64,000 nucleotides of DNA, taken from assembly GCA_025084515.1 (NCBI GenBank), contig JAJAGP010000341.1:339501-403500 (forward strand). The letters are read 5' to 3'. A program made the translations under genes and the position numbers. This stretch comes from Ancistrus triradiatus. Lineage: Eukaryota; Chordata; Actinopteri; Siluriformes; Loricariidae. This document shows positions 22,571 to 35,472 of this stretch, piece by piece (the first letter of the stretch is position 1; each line of letters begins with the position of its first letter). A model generated the notes under the pieces. That model ran no database searches. It had not been told where the DNA came from and worked only from the letters and a program-made list of their open reading frames with translations.

Positions 22571-23466
22571 TTATCTAACCCTCTCTGGACCTTTCCTGGA
22601 AAAAGTTAACAAGGTTTAGGAAGGAATGTCAAATGGCAGCGGTTAACGTACAACCCTCACTTTTACGTCACTATTTGGAATAGCTTACCTCTTCGAGCCG
22701 TGTTTTGTCTTCTTTGCAATCCTTGATTTTCCAAGGCTTGATTCTGGAGATAAAATCAGCAGTCAAACTCTGGAAATACTTTGATTCGTTTGGCACCGTT
22801 CAGGCTTGATCTCATTTCTCACCTCTTCTATGACAGTTGATATCGGGTAGAGTCGTCCTTTTTGTTTTGCCGCGTTCTTTCACTTCAACGCTAGATCTCT
22901 CCCTTGAACGCGCCGAGTTGCGATCCAGGTTTGGCGTCGTCTCCCCGACTCGTGGGTTCAGGATGAAATTGGTCTCTTGTGGTAGAATAGCACCTACATG
23001 ATCGAAAACGATTTTGGAATTAAACGAGATACTTGAACATGGATCACAAAGATTGTACAGAATGAGCGACCTGTTCTGATCGATCTGTGTAACACGTTCA
23101 GGTAGTGCTGCTGCATCAGCTTTCGCGTGTGAGCCACACCGTAGGCTTCACACACGGTGCACAGGAAGCGCTTCTGACCCGGTGTCAAGGCCGAGTGCTG
23201 AAAAGGACATTTAAGTCGTTTTCGGTTGGAAGCTATTCATTTAAACATTCAAGCACCGTGTCATGTTGGCTGGAACAAACAAGCCAACTGCGCAAACTTC
23301 AAACTGTCTTCTCTTTGTTTGAATGACACCAAATCAGCTTTATGCTGCTTGAGAAGAAACTCTTAACAAACCTGTATAAATGGAGCCATAAGCGTTGCTC
23401 TGGGAATGTGAATAGCGTTGAACTGCAGAGGCTGCGGACGTCCTGCTCTCTGTGCACAATTGGGCT
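22571..23466 (-). CDS. fam216a: FAM216A-like protein, 5' end incomplete
   Basis: Protein of unknown function. Exons in transcript order: 23466-23372, 23197-23071, 22993-22823, 22743-22689, 22595-22571; phases agree throughout and the frame ends in TAA. The conserved core is IHIPRATLMAPFIQ then ALTPGQKRFLC, AYGVAHTRKLMQQHYLNVL, which I recognise from the FAM216 family. The C-terminal part is Lys/Arg-rich and poorly conserved. The exon at 23466 enters with two leftover bases, so at least one upstream coding exon is missing. A candidate is at 24569-24600, and the start codon was not found. Position between vps29 and gpn3, head to head with gpn3, matches the human FAM216A neighbourhood. Confidence 0.75.
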
Positions 23467-23469
23467 CTG

Positions 23470-23499
23470 CACACAGCACACACACACATATACATAAAA

Positions 23500-23541
<42 letters not shown>
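23470..23541. repeat. Compound microsatellite (CA)n(A)n(TA)n
   Basis: CACACACACA, a run of about 12 A and about 20 TA units stand immediately beside the exon boundary at 23466. On the minus strand they form the TG/T-rich tract before the acceptor. Confidence 0.9.
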
Positions 23542-23542
<1 letters not shown>

Positions 23543-24568
23543 GATAAAGCAATGAGTAAACAAAAGCATTTACTTGTCTACACATATTAAGGAGGCACAC
23601 CATTTTTCAGCTGGCACACATATGCACAGTGGTATTTAGAGCAACCCATGATAATACATAGGAACAGGCTATACGACCAGTCTGCACAAGCAAATAAACT
23701 ATTTAATAACAGCACCCTTAAATCTATAATCCTAAATAGTCTGTATGCATGTACTATGGAGCTGCAGGAATTATAGTGCAAGTCCTGAAGTCCCGCTGCA
23801 ATTCTTTATCAATCTAGTAGGTGTCGCCAAATCCCATAGTCTCTGAAAAGAAGTCCATACGGAAAATTTCTGTGTGGAAGTTTAGGCATGATACCCACAG
23901 GACCCTTAAGCCGTGCAGCAACGACATTAACAACAAGTAATTCAATGGTTAAGACTCATTATCGGAATGTCACGAGTTCAAATATTGTTCTGTTATTGAG
24001 CAATGCCTTAACTGCTCGACCGGAACAGTATGACCTGTGCATGAGTCACATTTGATTTGGTCAGGTCGTCTGACAGTGTATTGTATATCCTCAGATTCTG
24101 TAATGTGGAAAAAAACGTATCAGATTCCTAGAGAGACTCTGCTGCTTCTCTGCTGAAATTAAGGCATGAAAATGAGACCATCTTTACATGCAAGGGTCTG
24201 GTTTCTTGAATACGGCAGGGGTTGCCAGATTGGATTCGGTTTCACCGGTATATCCGCGGTTTATAAGCTAGCTAGGACACTTATAAGCAGGTCAGGAAGT
24301 AATATTTACAATATTTACAACCCCAAGCTATAGTCAATACAAAAAGAACAGAGACTTGGAACTGATAAAGAACTAATTCTTAGGTCTATAATAACAGAGC
24401 ATTAGGAAAACTAAAAAGGTGAATGGCTCTTAATGCTTTCCAAAAAAGATAGAAACTATTAAGACAAAAATATAGCCCATGTTTTGTATTTTCAGGTGCA
24501 TTTTAGACTATGGGTGCAATACAGTAATATTAGGCTTGCGTTTAATGTTTTAAGTGAATAAAACTTAC

Positions 24569-24600
24569 CAAATTGTACATGAGTGACTCCTGGTGGCCTG
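24569..24600 (-). CDS. Candidate small upstream exon of the FAM216A-like gene
   Basis: On the minus strand a CAG acceptor is followed by 29 or 32 nt (tandem CAGCAG acceptor) and a perfect GTAAGT donor. It reads RPPGVTHVQF and ends in the phase the next exon needs, giving a glutamate codon across the junction. Support is only splice-site quality and phase. Confidence 0.35.
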
Positions 24601-25534
24601 CTGAGATCACACAGTAATTATTAAAGCAATAGACGTACATATTGTGCATAGTTTATATATTTATTTAAATTGACTGGAGTCCTGTCCAGGGCACGCTTAT
24701 GCTTGTGCCATGTGTTCTCCAGGGGTAGCCAACGGACCTCCCTACAACCCTAACCAGTTAAAAACAGAGATTATTCACGAATAGGCTACATTACTCCAAT
24801 ACAGTCGAAAATGAAAGGCAGTTCATTATATAAAATGAACGTTCAGTTTATTAGTGTAGTAATACCAACAACATTTATTTGCGCTTTTAATTAGAGGTTC
24901 TAATTTTTAACATTTGTTGATGGATATTGGTCCTTGATGCATTATGCATAGCTCTTTCATTATGAACAAACATTTTTGGACTAATTTACTAATTGGACTT
25001 ATTTTTTTTTTTAGAACTAACTGGGGGAAAAAAACAGCACTCATATTTGTACCATTCTGTGTCTTACCTTACTCTGAGGTTAGGAGAATCCATATCTAAT
25101 GTCGTTTATTTATATGTTTTTGTCCTGTTTAAGACATTATTTACAAAAAAAAACCACTATCCGCCTGCTAGGTCTTTAAATTACAATGTACCGGGACAGC
25201 ACGAATTCAATTTACGAGCGTTTTATACGTGTCGGCTACCATAGAATAACTAAGGTTGATTTACAAACTACTTCCTGAAGTGCACTAAGTAGGCCCTTCC
25301 ATACTAGCTATAGTTTCTACTAGCAAGCTAGTGGACTTTATGTCAAAGATGGATGTAGTTTAGGACACACACCCTCTGACATGATGTTGTTGGCCCAAGA
25401 AAGCAGCATGGAAGCTGAGCGACGCGTTTTATATGCGTTGTTTTTAAGATGATAAACAGTGCTGAGTGTTAAATATAGTCATCAAATAAAACAGACTTGT
25501 AAATAATAGTGTCGTAGAGTCGAATAGTGACAAA

Positions 25535-28503
25535 ATGCCTCGATATGCGCAGCTTGTTATGGGACCTGCTGGAAGCGGGAAGGTATGAAGCTAAATGCTA
25601 ACGGTGGTGGTTGGCTAAAATAGTTTGCTTACAAGTGCATGTGAAGTGAAGTAACTGCATTTGATACACTATATAGCTATATATTTATATGTAAATATAT
25701 GTATTTATATGTGTGTGTGTGAAGTGTAACGTTATTATGTTGCTTTAATGAACTAAGTGACAGAATGCTGTCCAATGCATGACCAAAAGTATGTGGACAC
25801 CGTACCTCATACCTCGTACACCATACCCGTATAGGCATGTTTATATTTTGTTTCCCCCACCTTATCCTGGTCAGGGATATCATTCATGTATAGTTTGTTC
25901 ATAGGGTGAGACATCATGGATTTTTTTTTAATCGTTTCAGAGTACGTATTGTTCCACCTTAATCCAGCATGGAGAATCCATCAACCGCTCCATACAGGTG
26001 GTGAACCTCGATCCAGCCGCAGAGTACTTCAGCTATCCAGTCATGGCAGGTGAGAGGCACCAATATAGCAATGGTCTGCAGTCTAAATCCACCAAAATCC
26101 ACCAGTTTGCAGCCCTTAACTGACTTAACACTGAAAACTGAGACTGTAACTGAAGCACTTTGTGTATTTTGACCCCGACAGATATCCGAGAGTTGATCCA
26201 GGTCGATGATGTGATGGAGGATGACTCACTGAGGTTTGGCCCAAATGGGGGACTGGTATTCTGCATGGAGTACTTTGCTAACAATTTCGACTGGCTGGAG
26301 GAGAGCCTCGGACATGTCGAGGACGACTACATACTTTTTGACTGCCCAGGTAATTAAAGTTTTAAGCCTTTTTGAGCCGAAAATCAGAGTTATGCAAGGA
26401 TTCCACCCAGAATGTATACACTTTTTGTCTCATGAAGCTTAGCATCAGCTGGTGTGTGTATTTAGGGGGAGAGTAATTATTTGATAAATGTTCATAATCT
26501 TTACTGGACATTCTAAGGATGCAACAAGTGGTCCTGAGTTTGTTCCTCTTTCTGCAGGTCAGATAGAGTTATATACTCATCTTCCAGTCATGAAGCAGTT
26601 AGTGGAGCAGCTTCAGCAGTGGGAGTTCCGCGTGTGTGGCGTCTTCTTGGTTGATTCTCAGTTCATGGTGGAAAGTTTCAAGGTAAAGTAAGATGTATTT
26701 TTCACCAGTTTGTTCCAGAAAATGGCTCAGTTAGCGTATATTCTCTAACGCAAGTCAAATATCCAGTATATTCAGTACTAACTGCTACAATATAAAACTA
26801 ACATCCTTTATCTGGTAATGAATCAGTCAGCAAAATGAACGTAAATGGTGTAGCTAGAGGTAACGCCATTTTGACTGTGTGCTATGTTAGATATTTTATT
26901 TGCTTAAGCAGGTTATTGGTTCAGATAGTGAGTTAATGCCTCACACTGGATATTTTAGGGATGTAACATTTATTTTGAAGTTAAACAGCAAAATGGTAAA
27001 CACCGTAACAGTGGTTTCCTCTGTTTTCCAGTTTATTTCCGGTGTGATGGCAGCACTGAGTGCCATGGTGTCGCTAGAAATCCCTCAAGTCAACATCATG
27101 ACCAAGATGGACCTGCTCAATCCAAAAGCTAAAAAAGAAATCGAGAAGTAAGTCCTCGAATGCGGTTTCAAGCGTCGATGGTCTTCTTCAGTTTGCTTAA
27201 TGGGTCCTGCGGTGACCCAGGTTTGAATTCTGGATCACAATTCATTATACCGGATTAGAGATTTGGGTAGATTTACATAGACTCTGTCGTTCAGCAGACA
27301 CTCGTCGTCCTGAGAGGCTTATAACTGATACAGTCTTGCTCAAGGTTCCAACAACGGCAGCTTGGCAGAGGATGAATTTGAACCCTGGACGTTGTGGTCC
27401 ACAGCTAGGAAGAAGATTAGAATTCCTCCTGTTTTATAGCAGGGAATCACATTCCAGGAGTCAGGACACAGGCTTGTATATAACAGGATATAAACAAGGA
27501 GGAGTAACATCAGCATCTGCACTGCAGGTATCTGGACCCGGACATGTATTCGATGATAGAAGACGGCTCTGACACACTAAGAAGCAAAAAATTCAAGAAA
27601 CTCACCAAAGCCATCTGTGGATTGGTGAGTCAGCCAGTAGAAGTATTGCTGGAATTGGTACATTCACATGCACAGTAATGATGCAGTCAGTATTTGTGTA
27701 TTATATGTGCATCATATTTAAGCGTATCCTAGTGTAAGATTTGTGGCTCATTAAATGATTTAATCTGGATCGTACTTCGTAAAATAGTTCTTTGGTCTTG
27801 AATTAAGGTCAGAAGTCTTGGAACTCTGTGTGGATTGTGTGTTTTGACAGATCGATGACTACAGCATGGTGCGCTTCCTTCCCTTCGACCGCACTGACGA
27901 AGAAGGAATCAACATCGTTCTGCAGCACATCGACTTCTCCATACAGTACGGCGAGGATCTGGAGGTCAAGGAGCCAAAGGTAAATAGGTTGCCTGGTACA
28001 GAGTAAGGTTCGGTGAGGGCGAGCACGGTAACCCACTCGTTGAGACTTGATGTCTGATAACGCCCCTTCCATCTTCGTCTGATCAAATCATATGTCCTGA
28101 CCTATGTTAATCATTACGCACGCAAGTGTAACTCGACACGGTTGCCAGGTCTGCTTGTTCTATTTTTTTTTTTTTTGGTGCTTTTTCCTATTGACCTGTG
28201 GCCTTATTTCAGTGGGATCTGGCAACCCTGGAATGAAACGAAACGAAATTCATTGCTTATTTAATAAAGGTCGACATCTACATCACGTCTTTTTCATCAC
28301 GATTATTTACGGATTGAAATCTAGAATCCGATTATTGGATGAGTCTTGTAAACCCGGATTTCTATAGGACAGTAACTATCGTCTTTTTAACATGGTTTTA
28401 GGTGCTGTTTTCCTCACAGTATCTTTTTTCTCCTTAGGAGCCTGATGAGGAGCCGAGGAACCTGAATTATGATGAGTATTTTCAAGACAAAGTGGATTCC
28501 TAA
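25535..28503 (+). CDS. gpn3: GPN-loop GTPase 3
   Basis: Small GTPase needed for assembly and nuclear import of RNA polymerase II, working with GPN1. Exons: 25535-25582, 25941-26049, 26182-26349, 26558-26682, 27032-27147, 27528-27624, 27851-27979, 28438-28503; 858 nt, 285 aa. Visible motifs are the P-loop GPAGSGKST (residues 10-18, split by intron 1), NLDPAAEYF, the diagnostic GPN loop in LRFGPNGGL, the G3-type DCPGQIE and the G4 TKMD. The acidic C-terminus ends ...YFQDKVDS. All exon phases agree and the length equals the family's usual size within one residue. The gene is divergent from the FAM216A-like gene. Confidence 0.95.
27264..27412 (-). mobile_element. Degenerate SINE in gpn3 intron 5
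   Basis: TCAGCAGACACTCGTC...CTTGCTCAAGG...GGCAGCTTGGCAGAGG...GAACCCTGGACGTTG is the minus-strand form of the SINE family, diverged. It has generated a chance ORF. Confidence 0.6.
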
Positions 28504-28720
28504 CAAAGCCTGGTCTTTACAAGGTGTCATTGTATCGCGGTTTTGTGGTCGTCATGAATAAGGCATTTGAAATGCAGACTTCTGTAAGAAGGGACGGGGA
28601 GCTACATGGTGTCCTGGCCCTCCACCTGGATGTGAAGAAGCCTGCTGCTGTGGATGAATCAGAAAATGTTCCGCTTTATGATTTATTTATGTTTGTGTGT
28701 CATTCATTCCCCAAATGTAC

Positions 28721-28726
28721 ATTAAA
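28721..28726 (+). terminator. Probable poly(A) signal of gpn3
   Basis: ATTAAA lies 218 nt after the gpn3 stop. A canonical AATAAA follows at 28916-28921 and could be the distal site. Beyond it (28930-29330) no gene is visible. Confidence 0.5.
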
Positions 28727-29329
28727 TATTTTTTCAATGAAAGTATAATATGAGGAGCTGTGTCCCTGTGTCTGTTTTTTCCTCCCTTTACATTTTATCT
28801 CTGCTAATCCTGAACAGGGTGCCAGGTTATTTGAGTTACTGTAGCCTTTCTGTCAGCTCAAGCCAGTCTGTGCATTCACTTTTGTCCTCTTCATCAACGA
28901 GGCTGTTGATGTTCAAATAAAACATGATTATCTGTTTCTGTTTTGAATCAATGGTCATAGTTTCCCTCTTATGTGCTTAATTGGAGGTTTAATTCTTTTC
29001 TGTCATTTCCATGAGAGTTCCCAAAATCATATAAACATTTTCCTCTCTGATTTTTGTCCCACCTGCCCTGAGAAGTCTTCATAGCCTATTTCCACAGTGG
29101 GGCTTACAGCATTATTTTCTTCTTTTGCCTTTAAGGCCTTGTTTAGTCTGCTCATTACCTTTAACTCCGCTGTGAGCTGTGATCCATAAAACTGTAACCA
29201 ATTTGTTTTATTTTACAATATATATCATGCAAAATTTCAAAAACTCCTAGTGAATCGCCTGGAAAGGTGTATCACTTTTTTTTAAAGCGAGTTTTGTCGC
29301 CACCGTGCGGCCAGCAGATGCTCTGACCG

Positions 29330-29445
29330 TACAGCACGTCCTCTTCCTGTTTCGTTGTATTGGGTGGGACAGCGGAAGCGGCTTTTCACGGCCGTGGCGT
29401 TTTGTTAGGATTTTACCTCTTCTAGAACGTCGATAAATTTACAAA
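29330..29445 (+). promoter_or_regulatory. arpc3 promoter and 5' UTR region
   Basis: The base composition turns GC-rich just before the arpc3 start, with TTCCTGTTTCG and AGCGGAAGCGG, which are ETS-like motifs common in TATA-less housekeeping promoters. The transcription start site cannot be read from sequence. Confidence 0.45.
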
Positions 29446-32337
29446 ATGCCGGTAAGAAAACAGTAAGGTTTCTAAACGATATGTTTTGTGCAACATGGGT
29501 GTCTTTCAGTAGGACTTTTCAGAGTGGAAGCCCGGTCGCTAGAAGTGTGTAGCTTGCTACATGATTAGCCAGGTCGTATAACGTTATACATTTAAGATTG
29601 TTTTCATTTATAGGGGAAAATGATTCTTTTTGAATGTACATTTAATAATAAAGGCGTATTGGCTTAGTGAATGTTCTGCATATATGTCTGTATAAGCTGT
29701 AATTATTTGTTTAGCGCTGTAGGCATGTAGTTGCAATGGTTTTCAGTGTGCACGGATATATTTGGAGTATTTCATGTCATAACCATTTTTTCTTAGGCTT
29801 ATCACTCGAGTCTGATGGATGCTGACACCAAGCTGGTGGGCAACATGGCACTCCTGCCCCTCAGAACACAGTTTAAAGGCCCTGCTCCTAAAGAAAGTAA
29901 GAAAAGTCAATTCAATTAGGCCGATTGTTGTGATCCTGAGCTTGTGATACATGTCATTTATCGGTTATTATATACGTATTTTATATAAAAGGTATCTGCA
30001 CAGTGATTCTTCCATAAATGGTCGGCCATATCACAAGCCTGTCACCTAAGCTTGATCTTCCTCTTTAACTCATTTCCTCTTTCAGCCAAAGACCAAGACA
30101 TCATCGACGAGGCCATTTACTACTTCAAAGCCAACGTCTTCTTCAAAAACTACGAGATTAAGGTAAGGAACAGAAAGAGAAGAGGAAAAATGCCTCAGCC
30201 CGTGCAGTCATGTCTGAACGTGCATTTTCTTCGCACATGCCCCCGACGGTGTTTTTCTCTTTTAACCTCAGAGTGGATCTGTTCTCATTTCGCTTTGTGT
30301 GCATGTATAGCTATAACATTAGCCAGCTGAGGGAAGAGGACCTGGGTTTGGGCTGAGTTTGCAGCCTTGGGTTACAGGGCCCTGTGAGGCAATGGTCTGT
30401 GATCTCATCTAGAGAGCATTTTCATTTTTTAAAAACTTTTTTCTGTTCGTGTTTATAAATCCAATGATTGCTGATAACTTAATCATGACATATTCAAGCA
30501 AGTATTAACCCTTTTAAGCCCTATTTAGATTGGATTAGTTAATTAGGGGGGCATTTGTGATCTGTTTTATTCATCTCCTCCGGTGATAAAAGTCCTGCAT
30601 GTACTCTATCATTATGAAACACAAACTTTGAAGCCAGTACTTTCAAACATAGTGGGTTTTTTAATGATCTGGTCCATTAAATTAAGCAGAAATATTTGTT
30701 TGTGTGAAGTGTCATGTGACCAGGAACATCATTTTTGCAGAAACTTCTCTTCTGAATCTGATGTTTGTTTGTTTCCTTATTAGAACGAAGCCGACCGAAC
30801 ACTGATCTATGTCACGCTGTACATCTCTGAATGCCTCAAAAAGCTGCAGAAGGTAAGGACAGAGAAACAGCCCTAATGACTAATAAATAAATACATAACC
30901 AACACCGATCCATAGTATTAATACCGTTGACAGATGAAGTGAATAAAACTGACATTTTGATGCTTTGAGTAAGGTCTTGCTGGGAAAACTTGGGTCCTGG
31001 AATTCATGGGGATGTCCCTTTGATGTTACACCTACCTACACATTGTTGCACACCAAGTTCACCCCTTCATGCCAACAGTATTCCCTAATGGCAGTGGTCT
31101 CTTTCAGCCACTGCAAAAATTATTTAGGAATGTTCAAGGTGTTGACATAGCCTCCAAATTCCCCAGATCTCAGTCTAATTGGGCGTTTCTCGGAGGTGTT
31201 GGACAGAAAGCCCAAATCACAGAGGCACCATTTCACGTCTTACATGATAATACTTAACCGTCAGTCCATTCAAAAACAAGACGGAAGATTTTAGTCTTAT
31301 ATCAAACTTTTAGTGCGTCCTAATCTTCGGACCATTAAAAGTGTAATATTTTGCAGTTTTAGTTTTGGCACATGTTTGATTCTTAATTATTTGCATCCTC
31401 AGTCCTGGAGGTTTATGTATTAACAGCATCCTTTATTGCGATCCACAGTGCAGCTCAAGGGGACAAGGAGAGAAGGAGATGTACACGTTGGGAATCACCA
31501 ACTTCCCCATCCCAGGAGAGCCAGGCTTCCCACTCAATGCCATGTATGTCAAGCCGTCCAACAAACAGGAAGAAGGTACATGGAGACGTTGATCCCTCGT
31601 TACCACAGAATTGTCCTAATACACTTTGGATTAACATTATTGTATGAGTACTGTTAAGCCTAAACTTATTTTTATGTAGCAAGTCAACATCTGTGTGTTT
31701 CCTTACACATTTACCTGTGGTATGCAAAATGTATGATAATATATTGAATTTACTGCAAGTTCGAGAGGATTTTTACAAATGTATAGCTACATTTCTACAT
31801 AGTCCTGCATTGGTTTAGAGTGAATCTTGTAGTAGTTCGCCACAGACATTTATGCAGTTTGCATGAGGACAACTGATAAACATTATTATTAGCCTACGAA
31901 ACGCACCTGGTTGAAAGGTCAGTAAATGAAAGCACAGGCTAGGTGTACCTGATAGCGTACTCTTATCACTGGTTACTCCTCCTGTGTTGCTGATCCGGTG
32001 GCTGTTCTGTCCTGAGCAGAGACCATGAGGGCTTACCTGCAGCAGGTGCGTCAGGAAACGGGCTTGAGGCTGTGCGACAAAGTGTTCGACCCACAGACGG
32101 ACAAGCCGAGCAAGGTAACACAATCAATTTTTGAGTAGTCGGCTTTAATAACCATATTAAATATTTTACCCATAGAACATGTGATTGTGAGAATATAAAT
32201 GATTCAATCACTTTTTTTATTTGACATATTGTCCGTGTGATAATGCTAATCGCCTAACGTCCGTTCCTTTGCAGTGGTGGGTGTGTTTTGTAAAGAAACA
32301 GTTCATGAACAAGAGTCTCTCTGCACCCGGTCAATAA
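29446..32337 (+). CDS. arpc3: Actin-related protein 2/3 complex subunit 3 (p21-Arc)
   Basis: Subunit of the Arp2/3 complex, which nucleates branched actin filaments. Exons: 29446-29451, 29797-29896, 30086-30162, 30784-30852, 31449-31575, 32020-32114, 32275-32337; 537 nt, 178 aa, the standard length. The first coding exon holds only ATGCCG. Exon 2 opens AYHSSLMDADTKLVGNMALL. Later segments DEAIYYFKANVFFKNYEI, LGITNFPIPGEPGFPLNAM and KPSKWWVCFVKKQFMNKSL are almost invariant in animals. The exon 6 acceptor is a tandem NAGNAG; the downstream AG was chosen because it keeps the family length. Confidence 0.95.
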
Positions 32338-32516
32338 GAGGAAACGGGTCCATTGAATTTTTACATGGAGTGTGGATGAGATCATTCTTCCATTTTTGTT
32401 GTTGTTTTCCTTTTTCTTTGCATCATCGGGTACCAGATGTAAGATTAATTTTATACTGCCGCATTTGATTTGCTTTCTGCAACCATACAACATGTATGTG
32501 CAATACAAGGCAATCG

Positions 32517-32522
32517 AATAAA
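32517..32522 (+). terminator. Poly(A) signal of arpc3
   Basis: AATAAA lies 179 nt after the arpc3 stop, followed by T- and GT-rich sequence (GGTGGTTTATTTTGTGTTT), a good downstream element. Confidence 0.75.
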
Positions 32523-35337
32523 ACATTAAAGATAAAGGTGGTTTATTTTGTGTTTATGTACAAGATGCTGAAACACTTGCTTGAGTTTTTGTACAATCTC
32601 ATACATTTGAAACTTTTGAACACCAAACATCCAGATACATTTTATTACTACATGTGGTACATCCAGTTTTAGCTCTCACTATATTTGCACATTTCATTAA
32701 AACGTTTTAAATATAGTGGGGGCCAAAAGTCTGAGACAATTAGTTTAAACGTCTCTTAGTTTAAAAGTCATGAATAGTTGATTAGCCAGAACGTTTTCAC
32801 GCAAGTAATCGTCAGCACTGTGTGATTTTTTTTTTTTTCACACCAGTATTCCGACTAACCCCGCCTCGTAAATGGTTCTGATTGGTGGAATGCGGAACGA
32901 AGAGCCAATCATACCACAGAAGGTAGGGTTTGTCGGAAAATAGGTGGGAAAATGGGTAACGCGTTTTCACCTCAGATTTATTCAGACTAGCGAAATTAAT
33001 ATTGGTTAAGAAGTGTGGCCAGCAGATATATAGTTTGGTTAACAAAATTTATATATATTCTCATCTATGTGTTAACATAAAACATAATAACATTTTAGCT
33101 CAGCAACCCAAACTTTTCTACAGACATTTTTGGGATTGTCGTATAGGTTAAATTTCATGGTAGCGAAAATTTCCGCCATATTAACAACAAAATGTGTTTA
33201 AGGTTATATATTCCAGGATTAACTAATTAGTTTAGTATCTATCCAAATATGTAGCCAGGAAGTATAAGTATATAACTTGTTTATAACAATTCTTACAACC
33301 CAACAAATTGTGGGTTTGAGACCTGCTAGATGGCCTACAGGGGCAGCTTAGAAATGCTGGGAACCATGAACCTTCTAGTCAATAGTGTAGTATTTTAACT
33401 GCTGTACTGCCTCGGTCCTACAGTCAGGATCAGATCCTGGGAATCTCATGATTATAGGCCTTTAATACAAGTTGCAGAGTAGGTAAGTAGGTCTAGTCTG
33501 AAATGCTTTATGGATGATTACTGCGTTTAAAACGTCTTGGAATATATAGCTGAACGTGTGTGGACACCAAAACATCCCATCCACATGTACATGGTGACCA
33601 TCTCAATCCAAAACCATGGGGATTAAACCATACCCTGCTTGCCTGTAAAGTTCAACAACAACAAAAATAATTAAAAGAGCCAGATCATTTGGGCTTCAGG
33701 TAATCTTCTGCCTTCGCCTCCTACAGTTGTACACAGCAGGTCTGGACAACGCTCGTCAACCGTCTCCTGCTTGGAATGTAAATAAACCTGCCAGGAACTG
33801 ACAGGACCTAAATTATGTGGACACCCAAACATGATATCCACATGTTGATTCACATATGATCACCTCACTCCAAAACCATGAGTGTTAACCATGAGTTGCC
33901 CCCATTTACAGTGTATATGTGTGCCAAGCTCGTTCCTTCTCCATGCTGGTCTTAATTGTCTATGGTGATCATACATGCTCTTCAGAACTTGCCCCATCAC
34001 TTTCAAGGGGGTAGTAGGCTCGAATTAAACGTAGTGAAGATGAACGTCCACTAGATGGCAAACAACTCTTATTGTATTCCTGGACGTTTTGCAGCGTCTG
34101 GTCAAATCCGTGATCTGCAGTACTTCAATTGAAGTTCTGTAAAATGTCCTCTGCTTTCATGTTATCAGCACGTATAACGAGTTCAGATGCATTGGACTGG
34201 AAACAGTGACGACTCGCTGCATAAGCACATGCACACAGGATCGCATTCTGCTCCATCTTTTTATCTCGAGGGCTCCACGAGCTGCCAGACATGCCAGATT
34301 CTTAAGTTTGCATTTTGCACAGCCATATAAGGCAAATCTGTGGCTGTGTGCCCGGCAGCTGATACCAAACACAGCCTTAATATGGCAAAGGCTGGTTTAG
34401 CAGTTATATTCCTCACTCGGGGCAGTAAGACATGAGGATTCGCATATTTTAAAGAAATATCCAGGCTTATGAGGTCAAAGTAGTGAGATGGTGTGTCTGT
34501 TTATTGACATTATGTGAGTGTGTAGAAGAGTGAATAGTAAAGATTGTGTTCTTTAGTATAGGAGCTTTACTTCAAACGTTTCGCCGAATGCTCTGTGGCA
34601 GGAAGAATCAGGAGACCCCTTACTGATACAAACAGGCTGTTTAAACAAACCTGTTTCAGTTCAAACACAAATTAAATACAGTGTATGACTGAACATATGT
34701 GGGCATTCCTTCACACTAGTGGATTTGGATTTTTCACATCCACTGCTAAAAGCTGCAAATCAAGGACAATCCATTCCATCTTCGTAAACAGTCATTGGGG
34801 GCGGAATCAGTGTGCCACTTTCAAAAGTGCTACTGCCGTGAGCTGCATCAGCAATGAAATTGCTGTTGTTTTTTTTATTCCCACTTTTTTAACCCTGTAT
34901 TTCTTGACTAGGGCTGGGGAGGCTGAGGGGTGGTCCAGAACCTATTGCAATATTAACCTGGACAAGACACCAGTCCATTGCAGTGCCGGCCTGCTCTCAC
35001 TCAAACACACAAATTCATGCTGGTGTGTCGCCTGACTCAACTGGAACATACCACTGGGAGCTTTGCCAAAGCTGTGCTACCTCAGCATTCCACAGTTTAT
35101 CTCCCCCTGTCAGGCTTGCTGGTGCTCCAGTGCCCATCCCTAGAGAACACAGGGTGAAGGAGTAAACCTGCTTTAGACGGGACAGCCGCCCATCACAGGG
35201 CTGGGCAGGGGTTGCTTTTGCAGGACTGGGGGATGATCCCCTGACTGCTATCCCATTCGGGTCAGTATATTATGCTTGCCGTAACTCAAATGCGGGTCCC
35301 TTCGGTGGTGGGCAGGCTTGTTAAATTGCTGTTCCTC

Positions 35338-35472
35338 AGTTAGGGTACTGGACGGTGGACTAGAAGGTCCAGGGTTCAAATCCCACCTCCGCCAAGCTGT
35401 CACTGTTCAGTTCATAAACAAGGTCCTTAGCGCACAATTGCTTTGATTGTTAGATTGGATGACTGGATAAGT
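35338..35472 (+). mobile_element. SINE fragment
   Basis: TACTGGACGGTGGACTAGAA then GGTCCAGGGTTCAAATCCCACC and GATGACTGGATAAG show the plus-strand SINE, lacking the last part of the tail. Confidence 0.65.
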
